Shown here piece after piece: positions 1 to 8,466 of a stretch of DNA of 50,412 bases. The DNA is from Nitratireductor sp. (GTDB lineage Bacteria; Pseudomonadota; Alphaproteobacteria; Rhizobiales; Rhizobiaceae). The stretch lies in contig JAFMHL010000031.1 of the NCBI GenBank assembly GCA_017854535.1, positions 1 to 50,412 of the forward strand. The letters are read 5' to 3'. The notes under the pieces were generated by a model that was given only the letters and a program-made list of their open reading frames with translations, had not been told where the DNA came from and ran no database searches. Every line of letters begins with the position of its first letter. Position 1 is the stretch's first letter. Position numbers and translations under genes: made by a program.

Positions 1-57
1 TTGCAGACATTGGAACTGGCTCGCAAAGTATTTTATTTAATTATCTACAATATTAAC
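1..57. other. Unassigned left-edge sequence beyond the comM remnant
   Basis: This is AT-rich DNA with no recognisable coding signal. Read on the minus strand, similarity to ComM stops just after the Gly-Gly-His-Asn codons. The sequence then continues with TGTTAATATTGTAG, which brings a stop codon in the comM frame. It may be the end of an inserted element whose body lies left of the window. No target-site duplication can be seen. Confidence 0.4.
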
Positions 58-177
58 ATGTTATGGCCTCCAGCAGCGGCAATTTCCAAAGCCCGTTTCG
101 CCGTCTCCTGCCCTTTGATCTCGGCCATATCGGGCAGAGTGCCAAGGCTTTGCTGCATGGCCGGTTTGGGCCTTGTT
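58..177 (-). pseudogene. comM: Internal fragment of comM/yifB (Mg-chelatase-like AAA+ ATPase)
   Basis: About 40 codons on the minus strand read [20 protein letters not shown] followed by GGHNML. This matches the conserved stretch just before the Walker A motif of ComM/YifB, a AAA+ helicase involved in branch migration during natural transformation. Everything upstream (about the first 180 residues) and downstream (Walker A onward) is missing, so this is a remnant and not a gene. I recall comM lying next to gshB in related genomes, so the remnant probably marks the original locus, broken by insertion and deletion. Identification of the family is firm; the history is inferred. Confidence 0.75.
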
Positions 178-1209
178 AAAACCTGAACTATTACGCAGTT
201 GGGTGAATAAAGAAGTTTTACCCATTCCCTTTCGTCCAACTACAACATTTGCATCGCCTTGACTGACCCTTAAGAACTCCTCAGTAGAAACAAAATAGTC
301 TCCCAAAGTCTCCATTTCATTTTCCGCCATTGGGTCCCCAATCTTCAAATTGGTCAATGCTGGCAGCTCGAAGTCTAAGGGAGGTTCAGAATCTTGTAAC
401 GCGGACATAACTCGCTCTGCAAAATTCGCTACATGATCATTAATATCGTCGGGGTACTTAAAAGTACGAACAAGCTCTTTCACATCGAGTGGTGCAGGGC
501 CGCCGAAGTCCTGTATAATGAGAGTTGGTTTTCGCATGCCTATAGACAAACCAGCTACGAATGCACATCTCATGTTGTGAACTTTTTCCTCTTCGAGCCG
601 ATCGTGCGCTAGAGGCACTATCACACCAGTTGATTCCGCAACCTTTTGAATAGCTTCGAATGCAGACAACCTAAAACTCTCTGCAGGGTTAAAACTCTGA
701 TAACGAATCCAGCTCTTTTTGACCCGTGATATTATTCGAGTTAGACTATCTGTTCGAGTTTTGTGCTCTAGAATATAAATGGGTGTTTTTGCATTTCTGG
801 GATAGTCAATAAAAAAGGGCGCGCTTTCATTCATATACGCAATTAGCGAACTCAGATTTTCGCTGTTCTCGTAAGAATCCCAACCGATATTGTCAAAAAT
901 CCCGATATCACCAATCAAATCAGCGTCATTTTTAGAACCGGAATTGACAGTATAATAAACCTTTTTTCCCATTCCTATGGCATAACCCGCTTCGAAGACT
1001 ACATTAAAGTTTAGCTTCGTGATGTCAGCTATTAATGCATCACATTCCGCAATTTTCTCGAAGATTGGATCAGTAAGGAGCCTTCCAGAAATATCATTCT
1101 CCGGCCAACAATGAACTTCATTGTTAGTACCCCTTAATTTTTCTGCTGCGGCGCAAATTAACTGTCCGATGTATTTTGGATTATTGGGATAGGCGTAGAA
1201 ATACTTCAT
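61..1209 (-). CDS. Truncated NDT/TIR-like domain protein with P-loop ATPase domain
   Basis: The reading frame codes for 382 residues from the ATG at 1209; an in-frame TTG lies at 1224 but the ATG start looks better. Residues 1-100 resemble the nucleoside 2-deoxyribosyltransferase/TIR-like fold: a first strand FYAYP, then CDALIADIT (56-64) and [11 protein letters not shown] (67-77) with the Glu typical of the catalytic position. A second related segment near 210-225 reads [15 protein letters not shown] and has Val where the first copy has Glu, so it is probably inactive. A Walker A motif, GRKGMGKTS, follows near 322-330. True homology ends near position 180; the last 40 or so residues are comM DNA read out of frame, so the ATPase domain is cut off. 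Related layouts occur in antiviral defence proteins, but no function is proven and this copy is probably dead. Confidence 0.6.
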   Translation of the reverse strand: MKYFYAYPNNPKYIGQLICAAAEKLRGTNNEVHCWPENDISGRLLTDPIFEKIAECDALIADITKLNFNVVFEAGYAIGMGKKVYYTVNSGSKNDADLIGDIGIFDNIGWDSYENSENLSSLIAYMNESAPFFIDYPRNAKTPIYILEHKTRTDSLTRIISRVKKSWIRYQSFNPAESFRLSAFEAIQKVAESTGVIVPLAHDRLEEEKVHNMRCAFVAGLSIGMRKPTLIIQDFGGPAPLDVKELVRTFKYPDDINDHVANFAERVMSALQDSEPPLDFELPALTNLKIGDPMAENEMETLGDYFVSTEEFLRVSQGDANVVVGRKGMGKTSLFTQLRNSSGFNKAQTGHAAKPWHSARYGRDQRAGDGETGFGNCRCWRP

Positions 1210-1320
1210 TGTGGTTGAATCCAAATATTTGATATTTTGCTATCTAGGATAGGCATAATACAAAGATTCGCGCAAATCCAACAGGAATGACTAGTTTCTC
1301 GCGGAAACTTCTAACTGGTC

Positions 1321-1494
1321 ATCCTCGGGCCTGATCCGAGGATCCATACCGTGATGCTTCAAGATTCAGTGACGGTGGATGGATAACGGTATGGATCGTC
1401 GGGTCGGAGCCCGACGATGACGACTGTGGTAGTTTGCGCCGCAACATTACCCCCCTCTGTCTGCTTCGCAGACATCTCCCCCACAAGGGGGGAG
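1321..1494. repeat. Composite palindromic intergenic repeat cluster
   Basis: This gene-free stretch (1210-1524) holds four palindromes in series. The first is 1321-1343, with an ATCCTCGG/CCGAGGAT stem. The second pairs GATCCATACC (1341-1350) with GGTATGGATC (1388-1397). The third is 1397-1416, CGTCGGG/CCCGACG. After a spacer come 1459-1473 (GTCTGC/GCAGAC) and 1476-1494 (CTCCCCC/GGGGGAG). The sequences resemble multicopy intergenic palindromes familiar from rhizobial genomes. It lies directly downstream of the YczE-like gene and could also end its transcripts. Confidence 0.7.
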
Positions 1495-1524
1495 AGCAAC
1501 TGCCCCACAGCGCGCATCCGCCCA

Positions 1525-2193
1525 TCATTTCTTAAAAACCGCATTCAACCCATACATGCTGGCGACCATGGCCGGGCCGATGCCAAGGGCAAATAAAAGC
1601 GTTCCGATGCCGACCGTTCCGCCAAGGCTCCAGCCTAAAACAATCACCGTGATTTCAAGCCCGCTGCGCACCCATGCAATGGGTGCATTGGTGACCCGCT
1701 GAAGCCCCGTCATCAGGCCATCGCGCGGGCCGGGGCCAAGATTTGAAATCAGATAAAGCGCGCCGCCAAAGCCTGTGACCAAAACCCCGATAACCGCCTC
1801 GCCCAATTGCAGCATCGGGTTTTCAAACCGCGGCAGAAAGGGCAGCAAAAATTCCAGCACCAGCGCGATGATGATCGCGTTTAAAATTGTGCCGATGCCC
1901 GGGGTTTGCTTGAGCGGCACCCAACAAATCAAAACACTGATGCTGATTACGAAGGTGGCAAAGCCGATGCTCCAGCCGGTGACATTGGTGATGCCTTGGG
2001 CGAAAACCGTCCATGGGCTAACGCCAGCGCCAGCAGCGATTAACAGGGCTTCGCCGATGCCAAACAGCGTGAGGCCGACCACCAGAAACACCATGGAGAT
2101 GAAGGGGGGCTTGAGCGTTAGGGCTTTTGGCGAACTCCAAAATAAAACAGGAACGCCTTTCACGGACAAGAAGTTCAGCGCTTTGATTTTCAT
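1525..2193 (-). CDS. YczE/YitT-like integral membrane protein
   Basis: A 222-residue, strongly hydrophobic protein with about five to six predicted membrane spans. The segment GPGPRDGLMTGLQ, with its Pro-Arg-Asp-Gly core, is typical of the YczE/YyaS group related to YitT proteins, whose substrates are not established. The ATG at 2193 is chosen because codons further upstream are polar, run toward the neighbouring gene and look non-coding. The gene lies 35 bases downstream of the secreted WYL-like gene in the same direction, so the two may be co-transcribed. The repeat cluster follows its stop codon. Family call fairly sure, function unknown. Confidence 0.75.
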   Translation of the reverse strand: MKIKALNFLSVKGVPVLFWSSPKALTLKPPFISMVFLVVGLTLFGIGEALLIAAGAGVSPWTVFAQGITNVTGWSIGFATFVISISVLICWVPLKQTPGIGTILNAIIIALVLEFLLPFLPRFENPMLQLGEAVIGVLVTGFGGALYLISNLGPGPRDGLMTGLQRVTNAPIAWVRSGLEITVIVLGWSLGGTVGIGTLLFALGIGPAMVASMYGLNAVFKK

Positions 2194-2228
2194 GGATGTG
2201 CCAGAGCGGGCGGGGCCGCGTTCAAGAT

Positions 2229-2660
2229 CTATTCGCAGATATTTTCTTTGATGAAGCAATTGGTGCCAATGCACCCATCCCAGCCCTCGGCTTTGACCGA
2301 TTGGGATTTTTCATCGAACGAGCCTTGAATGAGTTTCACGGACTTGATTTTGTCAAACCGGAAAATCCGTTCTGCCGCATAATCGCGCCCCTTAGTGCAG
2401 CCGCGGCTTTGCCAGCCATGCATATACATCTGGCCGTTATTGCCGATGGCGACCTGATGCACATCGACCAAACGCGGAAGGCAGCCTTTGCTCACATCCT
2501 TGTCATAGACCAGCTCGATCATGCGGTTTGTTTTTGCCGCCTCGCAGAGCGAAGCCTCAAAATCTGACTGGGCCTGAGATTGGGCTTTTGCTGGCGATGG
2601 GGCGGCTGAAAACGCTGAAACAGAAACAAGCAAAGCCATGGCTGTTTTGGTGAGGGTCAT
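2229..2660 (-). CDS. Secreted protein with WYL-like fold
   Basis: A 143-residue protein. Residues 1-26 (from MTLTKTAMALLVSVSA to the Ala-Lys-Ala before Gln) form a classical signal peptide, so the mature part should be periplasmic. The mature part contains the pattern RMIELVYD, then LVDVHQVAIGNNGQMYMHGW, then RIFRFDKIKSVKL. That succession resembles WYL-type ligand-binding domains, which are normally cytoplasmic and attached to HTH regulators. Four or more Cys residues (in SLC, GCL, GCT, GCIGTNC and ENIC) suggest disulfides. The start at 2660 is preferred over 2687 because it places the signal peptide at the N-terminus. Ligand and role unknown. Confidence 0.6.
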   Translation of the reverse strand: MTLTKTAMALLVSVSAFSAAPSPAKAQSQAQSDFEASLCEAAKTNRMIELVYDKDVSKGCLPRLVDVHQVAIGNNGQMYMHGWQSRGCTKGRDYAAERIFRFDKIKSVKLIQGSFDEKSQSVKAEGWDGCIGTNCFIKENICE

Positions 2661-2687
2661 TATGTGTTTCCTGTTTTGCATTTTCAT

Positions 2688-3653
2688 TCAGACCTTCTTT
2701 TCAATCGCATCCCAGATGAGCGCGGCGATATCCGTGCCGGAGAATTTCTTTACTTCGCGGATACCCGTTGGGGAGGTGACGTTGATCTCGGTCATATAAT
2801 CGCCGATCACATCGATGCCGACAAAGATAAAGCCTTGCTCCTTCAACATGGGGCCGATGCGGGTGCAGATTTCGCGCTCACGGTCCGTGAGTTCCGTGTG
2901 TTTGGCAACGCCGCCCACATGCATGTTGGAGCGGGCATCGCCTTCGGGCGGTACGCGGTTGATTGCCCCAACGGGTTCACCATCAACGAGGATGATCCGC
3001 TTGTCGCCTTTGCGCACATCTTTGAGATATTGCTGGGCAATCACCGGTTCGCGGTTGATGCCGAAAAACATTTCGAGAATAGACGACAGATTTTCGTCTT
3101 CTTTGGTGACGCGGAAAACGCCCGCTCCGCCATTGCCGTAAAGCGGCTTGATGATGATGTCGCCAAATTCAGCGCGGAATTTCCTGATCGCTGACGCATC
3201 GCGGGTAATCAGCGTTTGCGGCATCAGATCGGCATATTCCATGACGAGGATTTTTTCAGGGGCGTTACGAACCGAGCGCGGATTGTTAACGACCAGCGTC
3301 TTTGGGTGCAGTCGCTCCAGCAGATGGGTGTTGGTGATATAGCTCATGTCAAAGGGCGGATCCTGACGCAGGTGAATGACATCGAGCGTTGAAAGATCGG
3401 TGAGGGTTTTTGGCCCGAGGGTGAAATGATCACCCTCGATATCACGCACATCCAGCGCCTCAATCTCAGCGCTCACAACGCCGCCGCGCAGTTGCAGCCG
3501 ATCGGGCGTAAAATGATACAGCTCGTGGCCGCGCGCCTTTGCTTCCAAACAGATGGCGAAGGTCGAATCCCCGACAATATTGACCGTGGAGATATGGTCC
3601 ATCTGGACGCCGATTTTGAGGGGTTTTTTGGCTGGCATGGATAAGGCTTTCAT
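2688..3653 (-). CDS. gshB: Glutathione synthetase
   Basis: A 321-residue ATP-grasp ligase joining gamma-glutamylcysteine to glycine, the last step of glutathione synthesis in the cytoplasm. Family signatures are clear: [14 protein letters not shown] near the N-terminus, [19 protein letters not shown] in the substrate lid region, [16 protein letters not shown] in the ATP-grasp core, and [19 protein letters not shown] with [11 protein letters not shown]-like metal/ATP residues near the end. Length is normal for the family. The start is either the ATG at 3653 or the one at 3638; neither has a strong ribosome binding site. It follows yraN in the same direction by about 80 bases. Confidence 0.96.
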   Translation of the reverse strand: MKALSMPAKKPLKIGVQMDHISTVNIVGDSTFAICLEAKARGHELYHFTPDRLQLRGGVVSAEIEALDVRDIEGDHFTLGPKTLTDLSTLDVIHLRQDPPFDMSYITNTHLLERLHPKTLVVNNPRSVRNAPEKILVMEYADLMPQTLITRDASAIRKFRAEFGDIIIKPLYGNGGAGVFRVTKEDENLSSILEMFFGINREPVIAQQYLKDVRKGDKRIILVDGEPVGAINRVPPEGDARSNMHVGGVAKHTELTDREREICTRIGPMLKEQGFIFVGIDVIGDYMTEINVTSPTGIREVKKFSGTDIAALIWDAIEKKV

Positions 3654-3732
3654 TTATAGAATTGGTAACATTTCGAATACTAGACTTGTTCGCCCCTGTC
3701 ACTACAAGACATCTCTTGGATAGTGGGACCAA

Positions 3733-4104
3733 TCAAAAAGCATCTTCCAAATGGGTTGGCCATTTCCAGGGTTGAACGGCGATGATGTCAAAGCGCAGGG
3801 AAACAAGATGGGCATCCTTGCGTCCGGCCAACCACCAATTGGCGGCAGATTTGATGCGTTGCTGGCTTTGATAACCAACCGCATCAACAGACTGATTCAG
3901 ATCGCGGCGAGCCTTTACTTCAACAATCGCTATTAGATCGCCTTTGCGGGCGATAATGTCGATTTCACCTGCCTTGGTTTTGAAATTACGCTCAAGAATC
4001 TTATAACCCTTCAGGCGCAGAGCAAACGCTGCCAAAGCCTCGCTGAAATGACCGTAGCGCTGGGCCTTTTTTCTGCTTGATGTTTGAGACGTGGATTTAG
4101 CCAT
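3733..4104 (-). CDS. YraN family (UPF0102) nuclease-like protein
   Basis: A 123-residue protein with GEIDIIARKGD and IAIVEVKARR, the D...ExK layout of PD-(D/E)XK nuclease folds. The family is widespread next to rsmI, but its substrate is not established. I place the start at the ATG at 4104, 13 bases after the rsmI stop. Earlier in-frame starts would overlap rsmI and add about 36 residues that do not look like YraN. The context indicates co-transcription with rsmI. Confidence 0.88.
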   Translation of the reverse strand: MAKSTSQTSSRKKAQRYGHFSEALAAFALRLKGYKILERNFKTKAGEIDIIARKGDLIAIVEVKARRDLNQSVDAVGYQSQQRIKSAANWWLAGRKDAHLVSLRFDIIAVQPWKWPTHLEDAF

Positions 4105-4117
4105 GAATGTCGTCGCC

Positions 4118-5020
4118 CTAATCACCGGATTTTGCGGCAGCGATTTCCAAGGCACGGCTGTATAAATCGCGTTTGGTGAGGCCTGTGAGTTTGGCCGCTT
4201 CCGAAGCCGCACGGCTAACGCTCATGGTTTCCAGCAGCTCCGCCAGAACCGTATCGGCATCTGGCGCTTCGCCTTGCGTTTCCGGCGCAAGCACGATGAC
4301 AATTTCACCCTTTGGCGGATGTTCGCTGTAATGCTCCAACAATTCAGCGAGACTTCCCCTGCGCGCTTCTTCATGCATCTTGGTAAGCTCACGGCAAATA
4401 CAGGCCTCGCGGTTTTCACCGAAAACTTCAATCATGTCTTCCAAGGCATTGGTCAGGCGGGACGGACTTTCAAAAAACATCAGCGTCCCAGCCTGCAAAC
4501 CGCTTTGACCTCTAAAGGATTGCAATGTGGTAATGCGCTGACCTTTTTTTGAGGGCAAGAACCCTGCAAAGGTGAAACAATCAGTTGGCAATCCGCTGGC
4601 TGTCAAAGCGGCAATCGGCGCCGATGCGCCTGGAATGGGAAACACTGGAAGACCTTGTTTTTTGGCTTCTGCTACCAGTCGTTGGCCCGGATCAGAAATA
4701 AGCGGCGTTCCTGCATCGCTTGCGAGCGCTACAACTTTTCCCTCAGCGATGGCCTGCAAAAGCAGTGGGCCTTCATGATCGGCATTGTGCTCATGATAGG
4801 CTTTGCGCTTGGCAGAGATCGCATATCGATTGAGAAGTTTTGCGGTTACGCGCGTGTCTTCGCAGGCCACAATGTCTGCCCCTGCTAAAATCTCCAAGGC
4901 CCGGATCGTCATGTCCCCGAGATTGCCTATGGGTGTAGAAACCACATACAATCCAGCAACAGGTTTTGCAGCAGAATACTCATTTGGGCCGATCATATAG
5001 GTGCCGGTTCTAGCTGCCAT
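4118..5020 (-). CDS. rsmI: 16S rRNA 2'-O-ribose C1402 methyltransferase RsmI
   Basis: A 300-residue SAM-dependent methyltransferase of the tetrapyrrole-methylase fold, which modifies C1402 in the ribosomal P site. Visible motifs include LYVVSTPIGNLGDMTIRALE, ACEDTRVTAKLL, VALASDAGTPLISDPG and FPIPGASAPIAALTASGLP, all typical of RsmI. The ATG at 5020 is preferred over an in-frame GTG at 5035, since GGGA lies about ten bases before the ATG. It opens a leftward unit rsmI-yraN-gshB and is divergent from the LpoA/LppC-like lipoprotein gene, a pairing common in alphaproteobacteria. Confidence 0.95.
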   Translation of the reverse strand: MAARTGTYMIGPNEYSAAKPVAGLYVVSTPIGNLGDMTIRALEILAGADIVACEDTRVTAKLLNRYAISAKRKAYHEHNADHEGPLLLQAIAEGKVVALASDAGTPLISDPGQRLVAEAKKQGLPVFPIPGASAPIAALTASGLPTDCFTFAGFLPSKKGQRITTLQSFRGQSGLQAGTLMFFESPSRLTNALEDMIEVFGENREACICRELTKMHEEARRGSLAELLEHYSEHPPKGEIVIVLAPETQGEAPDADTVLAELLETMSVSRAASEAAKLTGLTKRDLYSRALEIAAAKSGD

Positions 5021-5319
5021 TCTTATTTTTCCCACTGATGCGCATACACTGTGTTTTCATCTTTTAGCATGTGCTTTTAATAGGCCAGCTTTAACGACAA
5101 AACGCTCAAAGGCAAAGAGTGGTATAAAGGTTAGTGCCTGCGGTTAAGCAATAAATTAGTGAATTAGCCAAGCCGCTAAACCGCCCCAATAATTATTATT
5201 ATGTGAGAAAAAACTCTTCATTGCTTAACTTTGACGTTTTTATGGGTTAACGCAGAGCGCAAAACTATGGTAAGGCAAACTTCACCTTACCATGGGGAAA
5301 CATACAGGGACGCGGGCTA
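5021..5319. promoter_or_regulatory. Divergent intergenic region between rsmI and the LppC-like gene
   Basis: About 300 gene-free bases must carry outward promoters for rsmI and for the lipoprotein gene. The middle is AT-rich (AATAATTATTATTATGTG at about 5190-5207). No promoter boxes are convincing enough to name. The clearest element is a perfect inverted repeat at 5267-5293, listed separately. Confidence 0.5.
5267..5293 (+). repeat. Perfect 9-bp inverted repeat before the LppC-like gene
   Basis: ATGGTAAGG (5267-5275) and CCTTACCAT (5285-5293) are separated by nine bases. The repeat ends 26 bases before the start codon of the LppC-like gene. With no T-run after it, it is more likely an operator or 5'-UTR hairpin than a terminator. 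Confidence 0.6.
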
Positions 5320-6564
5320 ATGGGTTTTGGAACAAGATCTGCTGCATTTAGCAACAGAATGAACGATGCGGTAAACGCCCTTTCGGGAAAAAAACTGGCT
5401 ATAATTCTGGCTATGGGCTTCGGTCTTTCCGCTTGTCAGTCTTCAGGGCTTAACGGCGCAACCGAAGGCCTTTCCAGCACCAATAACACCCAGCAAATTA
5501 CTTTGTCTCCAGATCCCAAAGGCGAAGTGTTTGGCCAAGGGCAAACTCGCATTACCTTGCTGGTGCCAAAGACGGCGCCGGGAAATGCAGCTTCAATTGC
5601 CAATGAAATCCGAAATGGGGCTTTGCTGGCACTTCAAGATTTTGGCCAGAACACCATTCAACTGGTTATCAAGGATACAAAAGGACAAGCTGCTGATGCG
5701 CAAGGCGCAACATCTGAGGCGGTTGCTGAGGGTTCAACCGCAATTGTTGGCCCGTTGTTTTCAAGCTCCGTGAGCGCGGCATCCGGCATTGCTGTTCCAG
5801 CCGGGCGGACTATGATCGCTTTTTCAAACGATGTTTCCGTGGCTAGACGCGGCGTATATCTTCTTTCTTATACCCAACAGGCCGACACCATTCGCATGAT
5901 GAATTATGCGCTGTCATTAGGGAAACGAAACATTCACGCATTCCTCTCCAACAATGTCATTGGTGGATTGCAAGAAACTGTATTGCGTCAACTTTCTGGC
6001 GGTGCAGGTGCTAATATCAACATCACAAAATATGAACTTTCTGGCCCTGGAATTGAAACTGCAGTGCGGGAAGCTGCTGTGGCGATAACGGCGGCAGATG
6101 CGATCTACATTCCTGAAGGTGGACAAATTCCTGGCGCAATTCTTTCTGGATTGAAACGTGCCGGTGTCGAATTGGCAAACAAACAGGTGCTTGGCTCAGG
6201 CCAATGGGAGTCAGTAAAGTTCGATAAACCTGAACTCGAGGGCGCTCTTTATACTGGACGCGACATTACCAATTTTAATGCATTTGCCAGCCGCTATCAG
6301 ACGACCTACAATACACAGCCCGGTGTTTTTGCAGCGCTTGGTTACGATTCAATAACACTGGTATCGAGCCTGATTTCCAGCAAAGGTGCTACTGGCGCAT
6401 TCCAGCCAACTGCGATTGAAGATCGTCGCGGATTTGCCGGTATCAACGGTATCTTCAGGTTCAAAGCTGACGGCACTGCAGAACGCGGCCTTGCAGTTTA
6501 CAAAGTGACTGGCGGCGCTGGTCGTCCGGTGAGCCCTGCACCAACGAGCTTTTCTGGAAGTTGA
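5320..6564 (+). CDS. Penicillin-binding protein activator, LpoA/LppC-like lipoprotein
   Basis: A 414-residue lipoprotein. The N-terminal hydrophobic run KKLAIILAMGFG ends in a lipobox LSAC, predicting lipidation at Cys and membrane anchoring. The rest is a type-1 periplasmic-binding fold: ITLLVPKTAPGN, NGALLALQDFG, AIVGPLFSSSV, GYDSITLVSSL. This is the LppC/LpoA family, whose gammaproteobacterial members activate penicillin-binding proteins; the alphaproteobacterial role is inferred from that. The ATG at 5320 has GGGA upstream; an in-frame ATG at 5359 would give a more standard signal-peptide length and is a real alternative. It converges with hemW, leaving only 17 bases. Confidence 0.88.
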   Translation: MGFGTRSAAFSNRMNDAVNALSGKKLAIILAMGFGLSACQSSGLNGATEGLSSTNNTQQITLSPDPKGEVFGQGQTRITLLVPKTAPGNAASIANEIRNGALLALQDFGQNTIQLVIKDTKGQAADAQGATSEAVAEGSTAIVGPLFSSSVSAASGIAVPAGRTMIAFSNDVSVARRGVYLLSYTQQADTIRMMNYALSLGKRNIHAFLSNNVIGGLQETVLRQLSGGAGANINITKYELSGPGIETAVREAAVAITAADAIYIPEGGQIPGAILSGLKRAGVELANKQVLGSGQWESVKFDKPELEGALYTGRDITNFNAFASRYQTTYNTQPGVFAALGYDSITLVSSLISSKGATGAFQPTAIEDRRGFAGINGIFRFKADGTAERGLAVYKVTGGAGRPVSPAPTSFSGS

Positions 6565-6581
6565 CAAGCCTTGGAAGATAA

Positions 6582-7760
6582 CTAGCTAGCCAGATCGGCA
6601 ACTACCGCATCTAAAACCATCGCGCCTTGTTGGGTTGAGCGAAGATTGCCTGTATTGGATATTTCCAGAAATCCAAGCTCTGACAATTCTTTGATCTTGG
6701 TTTTATTGAGCGGCGTTCCCGCCATTTTTTCGTGACGCTTTGGGTCAATACCCTCGCGCAAACGAAGCCCCATCAAAAGCATTTCATCGGCCGTTTCCTG
6801 TCCAGCCAATGCTTCCATCTCGCGCATACCATGACCGGATATTTCACCGCTTGCCATAACTTTTTGCCACCAGATTTCCGGATTTTTCTCGCACACCGTT
6901 GCGTGCTTTTTATCATTGATGGTCAATCGCCCGTGAGCCCCAGGGCCAATGCCTGCATAATCCTGATAGCGCCAATAGGTCAAATTATGGAGTGAGCCTT
7001 GGCCCTCAGCTGCATGGTTAGAAATCTCATAGGCAGGTAATCCATGGGATGATGTGATTTCATGGGTTAGTTCGAACAGTTCTGCTGACTGGTCAGAGTC
7101 GGGCACGGTAAATTTGCCTTTGCGATGCAGATCGTAAAACGGCGTGCCCTCTTCAATGGTCAACTGATAAAGCGAGAGATGATCTGCCGCCAAGGCAATA
7201 GCCTCTTCCAGTTCCTTAGCCCACTGGTCAGGCGTTTGCTGCGGGCGGGCATAAATCAGATCAAAGGAAAGGCGCGGAAAAATTTCTCTTGCCAGAGCCA
7301 CCGCTGCTTTGGCTTCCTCGGCCGAATGCAACCGCCCCAGAAATTTCAATTGCTCATCGCGAAGAGATTGCACACCCAACGAAACACGGTTCACCCCGCG
7401 CTGGCGATAGCCTTTGAAGCGACGCGCCTCAACGCTGGTCGGATTTGCTTCGAGTGTAATTTCTGCATTGGTGTCAATCGACCAATGGGAAGAGATCGTA
7501 TCGATAATAATGCCTACTGTTTCAGGCTCCATCAGGGAAGGCGTGCCGCCGCCAAAGAAGATTGAAGTCACATGGCGATTAGGAACAAGCGATGCCATAT
7601 GAGCGATTTCGCGTTTATAAGCCTCAACATAGATTTCCTGATCTGCAGGCTTGTGGCGCACATGGCTGTTAAAATCACAATAGGGGCATTTGGCTGCGCA
7701 GAACGGCCAATGAACATAGACCGCAAATGCATCGCCCTTGTTGTGATAAGGTGAAATCAT
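6582..7760 (-). CDS. hemW: HemW, radical SAM heme chaperone
   Basis: A 392-residue radical SAM protein related to oxygen-independent coproporphyrinogen oxidase (HemN). The 4Fe-4S site is CAAKCPYC near residue 20, preceded by YVHWPF; then come [11 protein letters not shown] and [12 protein letters not shown]. The CxxxCxxC lacks the further Cys seen in true HemN (HemN has CxxxCxxCxC; here Asp-Phe follows), which supports HemW, the heme-transfer chaperone. The start codon overlaps the rdgB stop by four bases (ATGA), indicating translational coupling in the rph-rdgB-hemW unit. Confidence 0.94.
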   Translation of the reverse strand: MISPYHNKGDAFAVYVHWPFCAAKCPYCDFNSHVRHKPADQEIYVEAYKREIAHMASLVPNRHVTSIFFGGGTPSLMEPETVGIIIDTISSHWSIDTNAEITLEANPTSVEARRFKGYRQRGVNRVSLGVQSLRDEQLKFLGRLHSAEEAKAAVALAREIFPRLSFDLIYARPQQTPDQWAKELEEAIALAADHLSLYQLTIEEGTPFYDLHRKGKFTVPDSDQSAELFELTHEITSSHGLPAYEISNHAAEGQGSLHNLTYWRYQDYAGIGPGAHGRLTINDKKHATVCEKNPEIWWQKVMASGEISGHGMREMEALAGQETADEMLLMGLRLREGIDPKRHEKMAGTPLNKTKIKELSELGFLEISNTGNLRSTQQGAMVLDAVVADLAS

Positions 7761-8455
7761 TGAGCGGCAGAGGGTTTCAAACCCGATGGTTCAAGGCATT
7801 GGCTGACCAGTTTTGCAAAGGCTCTTGAACGATGGGAAAGGCCTAAATCAGCGCGGCCTGCTTCTCCCTGAGTGGCTATTGGCCCGGTGCCGTGTTTTTC
7901 CTCTGATGTCATTTCACCAAAAGTCACGTCATAGCCTTGGGGCTGGAATACTGGATCATAACCAAAGCCACTGCCGCCCCTTGGAGGCCAGACAAGATTG
8001 CCTTCAACCTCGCCTCTGAAATATTCAGCGTGGCCATCTGGCCAGCATAAACATAGAACGGCAACGAAACGACCTGTGCGCTGATCAAAGTTCGTTGCGC
8101 CCTTCTTTTCAAGCGCTGCCTCGACCTTTTCCATTGCCATCAAAAAATCGCGTCCTGAACCATCTTCTTTTTCAGCCCAATCGGCTGTGTAAACCCCCGG
8201 CTCTCCACCCAAAGCATCGACGCAAAGGCCCGAGTCATCTGATAGTGCCGGAAGCCCTGTTGCGCTGGCGGCTGCAAATGCCTTGGTATAGGCATTGGCC
8301 TCAAACGCATCGCCGTCTTCCACAGGTTCCGCCAAGCCATGCTCTTTGGCTGATCTTGCGACCAGACCAAAGGGATGGATCAACTCATTGATCTCGACGA
8401 CCTTGCCAGCATTATGGGTAGCAACGACGATTTCGCGTGTTTCAAGAAGGCGCAA
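7757..8455 (-). CDS. rdgB: XTP/dITP pyrophosphatase (RdgB/HAM1)
   Basis: A 232-residue nucleotide-pool sanitising enzyme that hydrolyses dITP, XTP and related non-canonical nucleotides to monophosphates. Signatures are [14 protein letters not shown] at the N-terminus, [27 protein letters not shown] and the C-terminal [12 protein letters not shown]. The start is TTG at 8455: CGGAG sits six bases before it and just after the rph stop, and no ATG fits. It overlaps hemW by four bases at its end. Confidence 0.94.
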   Translation of the reverse strand: MRLLETREIVVATHNAGKVVEINELIHPFGLVARSAKEHGLAEPVEDGDAFEANAYTKAFAAASATGLPALSDDSGLCVDALGGEPGVYTADWAEKEDGSGRDFLMAMEKVEAALEKKGATNFDQRTGRFVAVLCLCWPDGHAEYFRGEVEGNLVWPPRGGSGFGYDPVFQPQGYDVTFGEMTSEEKHGTGPIATQGEAGRADLGLSHRSRAFAKLVSQCLEPSGLKPSAAQ

Positions 8456-8466
8456 GATAAGCTCCG

